From contig OX595986.1 in NCBI GenBank assembly GCA_951394045.1, positions 4,617,534 through 4,681,533 on the forward strand: DNA of 64,000 nt. Reading direction: 5' to 3'. Origin of the DNA: Nitzschia sp. DOCU1 (taxonomy: Eukaryota; Bacillariophyta; Bacillariophyceae; Bacillariales; Bacillariaceae). Below, piece after piece: positions 20,036 through 29,079 of this stretch. Under the pieces are notes generated by a model. The model did no database searches. It saw only the letters and a list, made by a program, of their open reading frames with translations, and was not told the DNA's origin. The position numbers and the translations under genes are program-made. Numbering within the stretch: the first letter of the stretch is position 1; each line of letters opens with the position of its first letter.

Positions 20036-21241
20036 ATGAGCAATAACTTCGCAGACAATCCTTCAGCCCCCGAACATGTGCCTTTGACAAAGGAAAATTG
20101 GTGGGACATGATTCCTGGCCGAAAAGAAGGGGGTGCTAAGCTTCTTAAGCGATGCATTGAATTGTTGTGTTGGCCGGTGGATTTTGCCATGAATGTCCTT
20201 TTGGCATACAAGGATTTCTTGGAGTGTAAGGCGTCGATTAATGACTGGTTTGGTACCATGCTGGAGCCGCCTCTTCCGGTCTTTCAAATGTGGAGTCAAC
20301 ATATTATGGATACCCAGTGTTACACGAAAGATATGCAACTACTTTTCGGGCATACCCTTCACTACGATCCCGGTCTGTACAAAGATTATGGACGTCGAGA
20401 CTCTCGTATTCGTTATACTCTGGAGCTGATTCGTGAAAAGTGCAAGGCTGGTTATATGGACCCAATCATATGGCAGTATGCCCCACCTATTATGCCAGCC
20501 TACCGAGATATGATGGGGGCTCCGCCAATGGTGGCTCCGCCGATACACCCTCCACCAATTCCTGCCGAAACACCGAGCAACAAGCGCGCTCGTTTGTTAG
20601 AGGAAGCAGTATCGACTAAGTTTTCCGAGGCGGTACGGGAAGCTGCTGCCATGGGACTAGTGACTCTCTGCATTTTCAAAGACTCAGACGGGGGAAAACG
20701 ACTCATGGACAACAAGTTGACATTGGATCGCGATAAGCCGTTGCATTCTGTGTTGAACTATGTCAGATTCCGGTGTATTTGGCGCAATGGCGAACGTCTG
20801 GATTTAGACTGCACCCCCAACCAGTTGAAAATGAAGCCTGTCGAGAGTATCCTTTTGACACCTATACGCTCTGACTGGCTGATTACTTTGTACTTCCATG
20901 ATTGGCTGGGTGGTCGACATCCGAGACAAATTAAAATGTCCGATACAATTGGATTTGCTTTCGAGGAAGTGGCTCGCAACCTGGGAGTTGCCGATCCATC
21001 GAAATTGGTGTACACTTACCGGGGAAAGGTTGTCCACGAATGCCAAACTGCAATGTGGAGTCGAGTTGACAATGGCGATATTCTGAAGGTTACTTTACCC
21101 AGTGAAGGGAAAACAAAAAACGGGGTTGAAGAAGAAAAGAAAGAATCAACCAGCAGAAATGACCCGGAATCATTGGACGAAACCGTGGACGCTGTAGTTG
21201 AAGCGGCGATTGAAGCAGTGGAAGAAGGGGCAATCATTTGA
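20036..21241 (+). CDS. Short paralogue of the 1744 gene: helical domain plus two ubiquitin-like folds
   Basis: 401 residues, intronless. It is collinear with residues 1-480 of the 1744-5406 protein but has one Pro-rich unit in place of three. It also keeps a segment absent from the long copy (PSNKRARLLEEAVS, with a basic NLS-like KRAR). It contains both beta-grasp modules and the Lys/Glu linker, and ends EAVEEGAII, with no DUF6824. The ubiquitin-like region differs from the long gene at only a handful of bases in about 600. The N-terminal 420 bp differ at roughly 25-30 positions. It is probably closer to the ancestral form. Function unknown; a regulatory partner or competitor of the long protein is conceivable. 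Confidence 0.75.
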   Translation: MSNNFADNPSAPEHVPLTKENWWDMIPGRKEGGAKLLKRCIELLCWPVDFAMNVLLAYKDFLECKASINDWFGTMLEPPLPVFQMWSQHIMDTQCYTKDMQLLFGHTLHYDPGLYKDYGRRDSRIRYTLELIREKCKAGYMDPIIWQYAPPIMPAYRDMMGAPPMVAPPIHPPPIPAETPSNKRARLLEEAVSTKFSEAVREAAAMGLVTLCIFKDSDGGKRLMDNKLTLDRDKPLHSVLNYVRFRCIWRNGERLDLDCTPNQLKMKPVESILLTPIRSDWLITLYFHDWLGGRHPRQIKMSDTIGFAFEEVARNLGVADPSKLVYTYRGKVVHECQTAMWSRVDNGDILKVTLPSEGKTKNGVEEEKKESTSRNDPESLDETVDAVVEAAIEAVEEGAII

Positions 21242-21349
21242 AATATTTTAGATTATCTATGGGGTCGATTTCTTTAGTTTCAAATGGGAATGATTGATAA
21301 CAATCACACTGATTTATAGCAACATCTTATCGAAGCGCGAACAGTTTGC

Positions 21350-21631
21350 TTAAAAGAAATCGTCCTTTTCAAACCGCGGCCGCACTTTATCCCATTCTTC
21401 TTTCGTCATCGGCCCCACTGGCCGCTTGGGTGCTCGTTTCGCTTGCTGTTGCGCCATATGGTCAAATTGCTTTAGCAACTGGCCCGTTCGTTTCGTGTAC
21501 ATGGTAAAACCAGCGGATGCACCAATCATTCCAAGCACAATGACCATGCCCATTTGCGAACTTATCTCGAAGCCAGAAGATGGTGGTGCCGTCGTGAGTT
21601 GCTTATTGTTTTCTCGTGATTCGTTCGTCAT
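21350..21631 (-). CDS. Small single-pass membrane protein, 93 aa
   Basis: Not recognised. With the ATG at 21631 (MTNESRENNK) it is 93 residues. One membrane helix (about 28-50, MGMVIVLGMIGASAGFTMYT) is followed by a basic, Gln/Lys-rich segment (KRTGQLLKQFDHMAQQQAKRAPK) and a conserved-looking tail TKEEWDKVRPRF. The size and layout resemble small mitochondrial inner-membrane or respiratory assembly proteins; that is inference. An upstream in-frame ATG at 21664 would add 11 residues. Confidence 0.55.
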   Translation of the reverse strand: MTNESRENNKQLTTAPPSSGFEISSQMGMVIVLGMIGASAGFTMYTKRTGQLLKQFDHMAQQQAKRAPKRPVGPMTKEEWDKVRPRFEKDDFF

Positions 21632-22130
21632 CTTGGGATGGAAGAGCAGGGGAGGATACAGCAAGCAAGATTATCAGAACAATTGCATGGGAAAAAGGAT
21701 AGGACCCGTCCCACACATCACAACGATGATGTGTGCGTTCTTTCTTTCATTCGTGCGGATGGCTCGTTTTCTTCCGTAGGCTCTCCGGTACTAATATTTG
21801 CGCAAAAGTCAGACAAAGATTCGCCCGAATCGGAGAAAAGAAGTCGAATCAATCAATCCATGTCCACGTGGTGGTGGAGCGAGCGAGGAGGCAGCATCTC
21901 CCTTCTGCGTCCAACATGCGACAGACAGACGCCATGTCATCTTCACAGCCACCCAGACCACATGACACAGACCAGAAGATTTCCTTCTTTTCGAAACGAC
22001 CATGGTTCAATCATCGTGGCCTCACAACACTCTCCTTCCATCCAGGTAACCTTACCTACACTTCTCTGCCCGAAAGACAGAAGCAACGTACACTTGAACC
22101 TTGTTCCATTGGTCGATTAGCTACAGCATC
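21632..22130. other. Intergenic between divergent genes, 499 bp
   Basis: Shared 5' region of the small membrane protein and UTP11 genes. Overlapping short frames only; nothing recognised. Confidence 0.6.
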
Positions 22131-22967
22131 ATGTCATCGCTACGAAATGCCGTAAAGCGCATCACGCACAAGGAGCGGGCGCAGCCGCGTCATCGGCAGC
22201 ACTTGGGTATCTTGGAGAAGAAGAAGGACTACAAGAAACGCGCTGAGGATTATCACCGAAAGGAGGATCGCATCAAGGCTATGCAAGAACGAGCGGCCAT
22301 GCGGAACCCAGACGAGTTTTACTTTGGAATGCACACGTCACAGGTCAAAGATGGCAAGCACAAATCCTTAACGGCCGAGGAAGCCAGTAGGTTGCCACCG
22401 GAAATGATTCAGCTCATGAAGGACCAAGATCTGAGCTACGTTCGTATGCAAAAGCAAAAGGATGTCAAGCGGGCTGAGCGGCTACAAGCTTCGCTGCACT
22501 TGCTCGATGGTGCGGAGGCAGAGAAGAAAGGATCCAAACGAAAACACACTGTCTTTGTTGACAGTCAAGACGAGGCCAAGAAATTCGACATATCAAAACA
22601 CTTTGACACGCTGCCGGAATTTGCTGGTAGAACATTCAATCGGTTGCGTTCCAAGGACGTTGAAAAATTAGCCAAGGCAAGCAACTCGGGAGTGGACGAA
22701 TACGGGGACGAACACCAGCCTACTGCAGAAGAACTGGCCAAGCGGGCAAAAGTGCAGCGCAAACTAGCCAAAAAGATCGCAAAGGCCAGATCATCTGCAT
22801 ATAGTGAAATGGAAGCACGCTTGAAAAGAGCTGATGTTATGGAGAAAACGGAGAGGCACTTGGTGACGGAAAAGTTGGTGGCTGGTAAGGGACGAAAACG
22901 CAAGATCAAAGCTGCCGAGGATGGGCAACCTGCTCAATACAAGTGGAGGCGGCAGCGACTGCGGTAG
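22131..22967 (+). CDS. UTP11: UTP11-type U3 snoRNP / small-subunit processome protein
   Basis: 278 residues from ATG 22131 (MSSLRNAVKRITHKERAQP). UTP11 belongs to the U3 snoRNP SSU processome and acts in nucleolar 18S rRNA maturation. Family signatures seen: an N-terminus starting with basic KR.HKER.QP.HR, LGILEKKKDYKKRAEDYHRK, NPDEFYFGMHTSQVKDGKH, MKDQDLSYVRMQ. A highly basic C-terminus follows (KGRKRKIKAAEDG...YKWRRQR). The human protein is about 253 residues, so length is normal. Intronless. An ATG at 22101 is also in frame, but 22131 aligns with the family start. Confidence 0.93.
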   Translation: MSSLRNAVKRITHKERAQPRHRQHLGILEKKKDYKKRAEDYHRKEDRIKAMQERAAMRNPDEFYFGMHTSQVKDGKHKSLTAEEASRLPPEMIQLMKDQDLSYVRMQKQKDVKRAERLQASLHLLDGAEAEKKGSKRKHTVFVDSQDEAKKFDISKHFDTLPEFAGRTFNRLRSKDVEKLAKASNSGVDEYGDEHQPTAEELAKRAKVQRKLAKKIAKARSSAYSEMEARLKRADVMEKTERHLVTEKLVAGKGRKRKIKAAEDGQPAQYKWRRQRLR

Positions 22968-23560
22968 GCAAGCTTTTACTAAAATCCTCAAGCAGGAGTG
23001 ATCCGGGTAACCTCTCAAAGAGGCCATGGTTGCGATGGGCAATAAAAAGCATCTGTAAGTTGTCTGCGTCTGTGGCGGTGGTGCCAATGTATCGATTTCG
23101 CGCGGAAAACGGTACATGCCTGCAAGTTGCCGATCATTCGATGTGCAGACCATCGACTGGAGGCCACTTATGTTGATGGATGTTGGTCTTGCTCTTGCGT
23201 TACCTGCCGTTTCTTCGGACGACAAGAAGGCGGAAGATAAGAGCAATCAACAAACAGACGAGCAAAGATGCCGTGGCACTATTGTGAAAAGAGAGTGTAG
23301 ATGCCATGCGCGGCAGGGTGATTCCGAAAATCATTGAACTTGAATAGTACCCAATCAACTTTGATCCCTTTTTATTTGAGAACACAAAACACAAAATCGT
23401 GAGTTCTCGTCGGCTTCGATCAATTTATCACAAGTACTCTTTTCTAGTTTCAACACTAGTATCTCTGCTATCATATTGAGCCACGTAAGCAGGTGACATT
23501 ATATCTAAAAGTGAAGCATTGGTATAATGTTCAAAATTGCTCAAAATTTATCTAGCATCT
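22968..23560. other. Intergenic, 593 bp
   Basis: 3' regions of the converging UTP11 gene and the family gene on the minus strand. No gene or RNA recognised. Confidence 0.6.
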
Positions 23561-24073
23561 CTAGCAGTTGGCGGCCATGATGGCCGAAAGACGTGAAGCC
23601 GTTGTTGCAGAGGCGTACAGTTCAGCAATGAACTCTGGATCGACGCTTCCTTCCTCGTGTTGTAGTTCTTGTTCCTCCAAGACCACCGCATACCCACGTC
23701 GCTTTGCCTCACTTCGGCGTCTTGACCCGGCTGAGGTGAACAATTCAAGACCACGGTCACAATATCCCGTGGTCTCGTGGCGTTTGGTCACCAGAAGGTT
23801 CCCTTGATCGAGCAGTTTGGCTTGGTGTCGGGCATCGTTTTTCATTTCTCTTAGTTCATACGAGAAATACCAGCACGACTTGATTTCCTCGTCAGCAAAG
23901 TCGGAAATGTGAATAGTTTTTCTAGCTTTGACAACCTCGCTGAATGCAACAGTTTTCCTTTGAGCCACGACTCCTTGGGCATCGTCAGCACCTGGGAGTG
24001 GTCTTTTCGACGGCCGTAAGTAGGAGAGCTCGGCGTGGCTGGCAGAAAAAGTAACCACGAGTGATGGCGGCAT
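23561..24073 (-). CDS. Uncharacterised family member A (EVVKA-KTIHI protein), 170 aa
   Basis: 170 residues, no introns, no signal peptide. It shares an ordered set of blocks with the genes at 24982 and 33029: KTVAFSEVVKARKTIHI, then DEEIKSCWYFSYELREMK, an RGLEL-type block, an AKRRGYAVVLEEQELQ block, and a C-terminal DPEFIAELYASATTASRLSA helix. I know of similar proteins only as an expanded, uncharacterised diatom family; that is from memory and unchecked. Charged, soluble, helical. It lies head-to-head with member B across a 908-bp shared region, so the pair may be co-regulated. Confidence 0.75.
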   Translation of the reverse strand: MPPSLVVTFSASHAELSYLRPSKRPLPGADDAQGVVAQRKTVAFSEVVKARKTIHISDFADEEIKSCWYFSYELREMKNDARHQAKLLDQGNLLVTKRHETTGYCDRGLELFTSAGSRRRSEAKRRGYAVVLEEQELQHEEGSVDPEFIAELYASATTASRLSAIMAANC

Positions 24074-24981
24074 GGTTATTATGACAATAACTGGTACGGC
24101 TGATGAGTTTTGGATCTATGATTTTGTGAGCTTGAGAAACTTCCTTCGGAAGTCTCCAGCATGACGAGGGTATCATATCTGATGGCGAAGAGTTTGGGCA
24201 ACCACATCGACTCCGATCATTCATTCTTTCATATCTCCGTCTCTTGCTTATTTTAGATATATGCTTCGTACTGTAGCGCTCGGGACAATTTGATTTTGTC
24301 CGGAGCATTCCGACCCGCTGCATTCCGAGCCGACAATATTGCCCCGGTGACCTGTGTTCTTCCCTTTTCTGCCTACGGCGTTCTCCGAGGTGTTTCCACT
24401 CTATTCTTTCTCAAGGAGATAAACTCACCTCTCGGACGGATGTTGGGGGAATTCCATAGCGGTCCGTTAAATGATCACAATGGGGAGATCGATTTGGGAG
24501 GATTCGGGAGACGACAAAGAATCAAACAAACGCCTCCAAAGAACACTCCTGACATTATTTTACGAGTACTCACGGTATTGTGTGAATTTAATTAGAAAGA
24601 TGTGGCATGTTTCTCTCTCTCACACAATCTGCAAACGACTGCATAAGGGTTTCTGTGACGAGGGGTGGCTTGTTAAGAGTGGCGAATAGTGTCTCTGAAG
24701 ACACTACGAGTACATTCTGTTCTTCGGAGCATATTTTCTTCCGAAGCCAAGCTCGTACAGACAGGAAACCAATCGTAGTAAAAATCGCACATTCAGTCCC
24801 TCATTGGTGTTCGGTGCGGAGGAAAGAAGAGGGCTCCTCATCATCTCCTATTTCCGAGCTAAAACCGCAAAAATCTTGTTGGTTGTTGGGTGTGCACCGC
24901 CCCACAGCGTTTCTTCTCACAAAATTGACTTCGACTTCAAGCACGAGCATCGACGACGACGCTTAAACCAGATCCATCACC
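24074..24981. promoter_or_regulatory. Shared divergent promoter region of family members A and B
   Basis: 908 bp between two head-to-head paralogues. It contains CTTCC-TTC-GGAAG at 24140-24152 and an inverted pair CTTCGGA/TCCGAAG at 24722-24728 and 24740-24746. Similar CTTCC/GGAAG palindromes stand upstream of the third member. Regulatory function is inference. Confidence 0.4.
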
Positions 24982-25485
24982 ATGCCTCCTCAAGTTATTT
25001 TCAACTCTGTCATTACCGACATCGCGCATATCCCTGCTGTGTCATGCCTCGACTCTAAGGTTTTCCCAGGGGCATGCCCAACCCCATTCTATTACAAGCC
25101 CCGTAAATCAGTTTCGTTCAACGAAGTTGTAAAGGCCAAGAAGACGATTCACATTTTCAACTTCAGCGACGAAGAAGTCGCGGGTTACTGGTACAGCCAC
25201 GAAGACTTCGAAGACATGAAGCGAGAGACCCGCTTCGAGGCTGGGCTTCTCGAGAACGGTTGTCTCGAAGAAGACTACGGCAATCACACTAGCCGGGGAC
25301 TTCATATGTTTGCTCCCGAAGGATCGAAGCAACGAAATAACTCCAAGCGCTTGTGCCGTGAGCTTGTTTTGGAAGAACAAGGTCTGCAACGCTTCGAAGG
25401 AAGTAATGATCCAGACTACATTGCTGAAATTTACGCGTCTGCGGCCAAGACCGCTCGTTCTCAAGCCATTGCTGCTGCCATCTAA
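24982..25485 (+). CDS. Uncharacterised family member B, 167 aa
   Basis: 167 residues, intronless, beginning MPP like members A and C. Blocks in order: KSVSFNEVVKAKKTIHIFNF, SDEEVAGYWYSHEDFEDMKRE, RGLHMFAPEGS, LCRELVLEEQGLQRFEGSNDPDYIAEIYASAAKTARSQA. Identity to member A is clear and high across EVVKAxKTIHIxxFxDEE and the C-terminal helix. No catalytic motif, signal peptide or membrane segment is seen. Codon use is strongly coding-like (many GAAG/AAG codons), suggesting good expression. Function unknown. Confidence 0.78.
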   Translation: MPPQVIFNSVITDIAHIPAVSCLDSKVFPGACPTPFYYKPRKSVSFNEVVKAKKTIHIFNFSDEEVAGYWYSHEDFEDMKRETRFEAGLLENGCLEEDYGNHTSRGLHMFAPEGSKQRNNSKRLCRELVLEEQGLQRFEGSNDPDYIAEIYASAAKTARSQAIAAAI

Positions 25486-25971
25486 GCGGCTGGTGAAGAA
25501 CAAAGAAATTCAAATGCTACAATAGAATCACAACAACAAATAGAATATTTTCCAGTTTTACTTCTTGTACAATGAACCATTTCTACTACTATTAAAGCAG
25601 CGAATAGTGCGCGCTAGTCCAGTTAACTGGTAGTACTTCGTCGTAAAGGCAAGCTACAGTACCTCGTTGACAAGAATCGACGAGCAGAGGCGGCGGCGTG
25701 ACCACGATCTCGCCAAATCGCAGTGGTTATAACGATACATGGTTTCCGGCAACTGGATCCTTATAACTCTGGATCATAAGAATACCGTTGGTGTTAGTGG
25801 CACTGTTGGCAAAGCAGTAGTAAAGATGCTACTAGCTACTGTAGTACTTTGGATTGAGCATCTGCTCCATCGACGCCCCCGGTTGACGACAAAGCATTCG
25901 AGTAAATCAAGCACTCGAATCGAATGGCTCAATCGGTTGTATCTACATACGAAAGGCATGATCATACCGGT
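25486..25971. other. Intergenic, 486 bp
   Basis: No gene recognised. About 25588-25632 resembles 9440-9485. The 41-bp direct repeat begins at 25972. Confidence 0.5.
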
Positions 25972-26012
25972 ACATTATGGGTAAAATGAGACCGGGATCG
26001 TATTTTCTGGTA
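25972..26012 (+). repeat. 41-bp direct repeat, copy 1
   Basis: Identical to 27487-27527. It contains TAAAATGAGACCGGG. The two copies bracket 1.47 kb holding the MnmG-derived fragment. Confidence 0.95.
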
Positions 26013-26106
26013 GCCCGGCCACGCAGTCTACGTCATCATACCCCATCCAAAATTGGAGTATTTGACCCATAGAGGATAAGGCGAGCGGGAGTATGAAAAT
26101 GCAACG

Positions 26107-26152
26107 AGGGTCTCATTTGCAGTCGTATAAATATTGATGGAAATGAGACCCT
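26107..26152. repeat. Perfect 12-bp inverted repeat, 22-nt loop
   Basis: Arms AGGGTCTCATTT (26107-26118) and AAATGAGACCCT (26141-26152) enclose a loop with TATAAATA. The arm shares the AAATGAGACC core of the 41-bp direct repeats. It could be a hairpin, a binding site or a mobile-element remnant. Confidence 0.9.
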
Positions 26153-26393
26153 ACCACGAGAAAAAAGCGCTACACTCCTAAAAATGAGACCCAGTAGCTA
26201 AAAGAAGAGTTGTGACTATGCGTTAGCTCGGCATCCTTCCTTCTCAACCCCGAACCTTAGCAAAAGTAAAATACTACCATATTTAGCGTCGTCATTCATT
26301 GAATTCATGGACGACCATTTTATAGTATCATAGCTGCCTATTAGACTACTAAGCCGGATCTAACGATGGCTATGGAGTTGCTCTACTACTAGA

Positions 26394-27291
26394 GCACAGA
26401 AAGGAAGAAGAAGCAATAATGATATATTCCCTGACCATTTCTCTAGTTCTACATTGCGCGGGCGTCCCCGTCTTGAGGCATCCCAAGGCAAAATTGTGCT
26501 TGGCTAGCGTTTGGGCCAGTCCAACGGAAGGTGGTTGGACTTGTTCGGAATCTCGTAAATGCCTCCCGCCGCTGTATCGTTCATGGCCAATCATGAAGAC
26601 ACCTCTCAGAAAGGTTCCTGTGGTTATAACAACGGCTCGAGCGGATATTTCTTGACTAGACCCATCCGCTTTTTGCACGACAACACCCCGAATGCGAGCC
26701 TGACGATTATGGGCCGGGACCTGATTGGTGGCTTCCATGGGAGCCATGGACTCGAGATTGTTATTGCCGACAGATTCGTCCAAAAGCAAATCCTGGGCAC
26801 TCCCTTCCACTAGTAGGTACAAATTGGGGACTTGCGGCGTCCAGAATGTCCCACCGTCTTTTCGCTGCTTTGATGATGGTTGCCATCTCCAGCTTTTCGA
26901 CGCATCCTTGGTTTCATCAGCTTGGACCAACTGCTCGTCAGGCCCCTCTTTGTCGCCATCCACGTACTCGATGCCATATTACTGGCTCTCTTCGGTCGGC
27001 AATCGGATGACTTTGCCCTTGAACAGTCCGCGTCTCGCAAAGTTCTTGTAAAAGGTGTTTCCGAGCTTGTTGGAAGTGGCGTCCTCGTCGTTTTGTTTGG
27101 CGGAATTCGACGACAGCTTGTTGGGATCAGAAGAAAAGATGAGCATGCGAAGGTCGTCAAGTACACGTTCGAGATCGTCAGCCTGCTCTTCAAGCTCGTC
27201 GTCGCTTATCAAGGCCTTTGGGGTGAGAGAAGCTGGAGTAGGTTTTATAGGACCGCCATTATTGTCGTTCGACGCCGCAGCATTTGAGCAT
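26394..27291 (-). pseudogene. Stop-interrupted domain fused to a truncated MnmG (GidA) fragment
   Basis: MnmG is the FAD enzyme that modifies tRNA wobble uridine. Reading the minus strand, a frame without an ATG start carries DDELEEQADDLERVLDDLR and FYKNFARRGLFKGKVIRL. It then meets TAA (26979-26981) exactly where a tyrosine would fit, and continues YGIEYVDGDKEGPDE. The first part resembles a short diatom domain (GxVxx...Y.I.YxDGDxED). After a linker comes an MnmG slice: NLYLLVEGSAQDLLLDES, GVVVQKADGS, ARAVVITTGTFLRG, IGHERYSGGRH, PSVGLAQTLAKH, LKTGTPAQCRTR. It stops there, lacking both the N-terminal GGGxAG nucleotide site and the whole C-terminus. Not a functional MnmG; two unrelated pieces are joined. 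Confidence 0.75.
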
Positions 27292-27486
27292 CACCAGAGC
27301 ACCTTGTTGACAGGCTCTTCCACAGAAAATCCGATGCAACATGTCCCGCCGCGCTCCGATGCTGCCGACTGACGCGTTGTTGCGCGACATGTGGTGTCGA
27401 CGCGTAGTGTGTTTGGCAGTTTACGTAGACTTTGTACTAAGGTCTACAGGGTCTCATGTACGGTCTTATTTTTTTCTGGTACGGTC

Positions 27487-27527
27487 ACATTATGGGTAAA
27501 ATGAGACCGGGATCGTATTTTCTGGTA
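27487..27527 (+). repeat. 41-bp direct repeat, copy 2
   Basis: Identical to 25972-26012. It lies about 225 bp upstream of the MAGE gene start, so it may fall in that gene's promoter or leader. Confidence 0.95.
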
Positions 27528-27751
27528 ACTTGGATCTTGCTCTATTCTTGGCGCGAATTTCTGCCGCCGACCTTCCCACGGAACCACGGCGCCGTAAAAT
27601 CTACGACGAACTAGTACCAGAATGCGGTTGCAGCAAAGCTTCATCGCCATCATCATTGCTTTGCTTGATCGCTGTTTTGCACCCAGAAAGCATATTGCAA
27701 AGCCTCCGACGACTCAACTATTCAATCCTAATCACCACTGTCTGTTTGATC

Positions 27752-28834
27752 ATGCCCCGTCGATCCGGTAGTAGTGGCTCTAAGAGACGCAAGAGCATTG
27801 AGGACGAAGAGGACGAGAGCCCTCGGCCGACCCGTACCCGCTCTACCGCCACTCAAGACGACGACGACGATGAGGAGGAAGAAGACGAAGAAGTCTTGGC
27901 GACTGGCACTCAAGGCGGCTTCGCTTTTTCGCAACAGATTCCAGAAGCTTCCCAGAGTGTTCTTCCGGAACGAGCGAATGAGCGCCGCAACTTGGAAGGA
28001 CTAGGTGGCGATGCCGGTGACAAGAAGTTGCTCCAGCTCTCTCGCTTGGTTCTCTTCAAAGCTCTGGACAATGAACCGATTGACCGCGTCAAGAGCATCA
28101 AGGACGCTGGTTTGAACTCGGATCGAATCTCGACTGCTGCTTATCAAGAAGTAGCCTCTCGATTTCAAAATGTCTTTGGTTTTGAATTGAAGCAAACACC
28201 GCCGTTCATGCAAAAGTACAAGAGTTTGCCTGCCAAATTCAAAGACCGCTACTACGTCGTGAACACTGTTCAAGACTCTGACGACGGACAGCACAGTAGA
28301 GCTATTCACTCTGTTCACAAGGCCTCCAAGATTGAAAAGGGTGTCTTGATTTTGACCGTCGCTCTCATCTTTTGCAAAGGCGAAAGCCGCTCCGACGGCA
28401 GCCGCCACATTTTGGCGCGAGATTTGTATCGCTTGATGCATGAAGTGGACGAGAATATTCCTCAAGACCCGCCCGCTCAAGGAACGGCCCGCGCCAAGGC
28501 GACGTCTCAAAAGCAGCACCGCATACAAGGTGGAACTAGCTCGTGTACTCCAAACTTTGATGCCATGCTGGCGCACTTTGTCCATTGCGACTACTTGGTG
28601 ATGGAAAAGGCGTCAGAAGACAATTTTCACTCGCAGCCTCTCGAGGAGGGTGATGTCTTGTATAGCATGGGGCCTCGGGCGGCCTTGGAAATCGGGCGCC
28701 GTCAAATTATCACCTTTTGTTCGGAAATATTGGGCGAGGAACCCGATCCCAGTATGCTCAAGGAAATAGAAAACGATGGCAGCGACGAAGCCGACGAAGA
28801 AGTTTTCATGGAAGCCGCTGTTGAAGCAAACTAG
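27752..28834 (+). CDS. MAGE-homology protein, NSE3-like (SMC5-SMC6 complex)
   Basis: 360 residues from ATG 27752 (MPRRSGSSGSKRRK). In most eukaryotes the single MAGE protein is Nse3, which binds Nse1 and Nse4 and loads the SMC5-SMC6 complex on DNA. The N-terminus is basic then strongly acidic (DDDDDEEEEDEE). The MAGE homology domain runs from about residue 85 to 335: LLQLSRLVLFKALDNEPIDR, FQNVFGFEL, KFKDRYYVVN, KGVLILTVALIFCKGE, a tandem winged helix ending HFVHCDYLVMEK, YSMGPRAALEIG. A disordered Gln/Ala-rich insert (about 238-265) splits the domain. Intronless. Upstream frame extension covers the 41-bp repeat and is not counted as coding. Confidence 0.88.
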   Translation: MPRRSGSSGSKRRKSIEDEEDESPRPTRTRSTATQDDDDDEEEEDEEVLATGTQGGFAFSQQIPEASQSVLPERANERRNLEGLGGDAGDKKLLQLSRLVLFKALDNEPIDRVKSIKDAGLNSDRISTAAYQEVASRFQNVFGFELKQTPPFMQKYKSLPAKFKDRYYVVNTVQDSDDGQHSRAIHSVHKASKIEKGVLILTVALIFCKGESRSDGSRHILARDLYRLMHEVDENIPQDPPAQGTARAKATSQKQHRIQGGTSSCTPNFDAMLAHFVHCDYLVMEKASEDNFHSQPLEEGDVLYSMGPRAALEIGRRQIITFCSEILGEEPDPSMLKEIENDGSDEADEEVFMEAAVEAN

Positions 28835-29079
28835 ACTTGTATTCTAGGGTAGGTTTGATTGATGGATTCATTTTGGCTATACGATTCAACGCCGCATTGT
28901 TTTGGACATACTATACAGCCCAACAAAGGTTCTGAAACTTGAAGACTGTCACGGATTCGTCTAGAATTAGCTCAATAGCGGCGTTTCATATACTATGCAC
29001 ATCAGATCAGTCGCGACGCTACCATAGCCACCTTGGCTTGAGGGAGCAGGCATGTAAGAAACAGTACTGGAACATTTTA

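Noticed and set aside
26107..26152. Hairpin as a rho-independent terminator
   Set aside because: This is a nuclear eukaryotic region; no U-tract follows and no bacterial gene is present.
26370..26963. Functional MnmG gene
   Set aside because: Lacks the FAD-binding N-terminus and all sequence after LKTGTP, and is fused to an unrelated stop-interrupted domain.
25972..27527. LTR retrotransposon
   Set aside because: The 41-bp direct repeats are far too short for LTRs and no gag, reverse transcriptase or integrase sequence lies between them.
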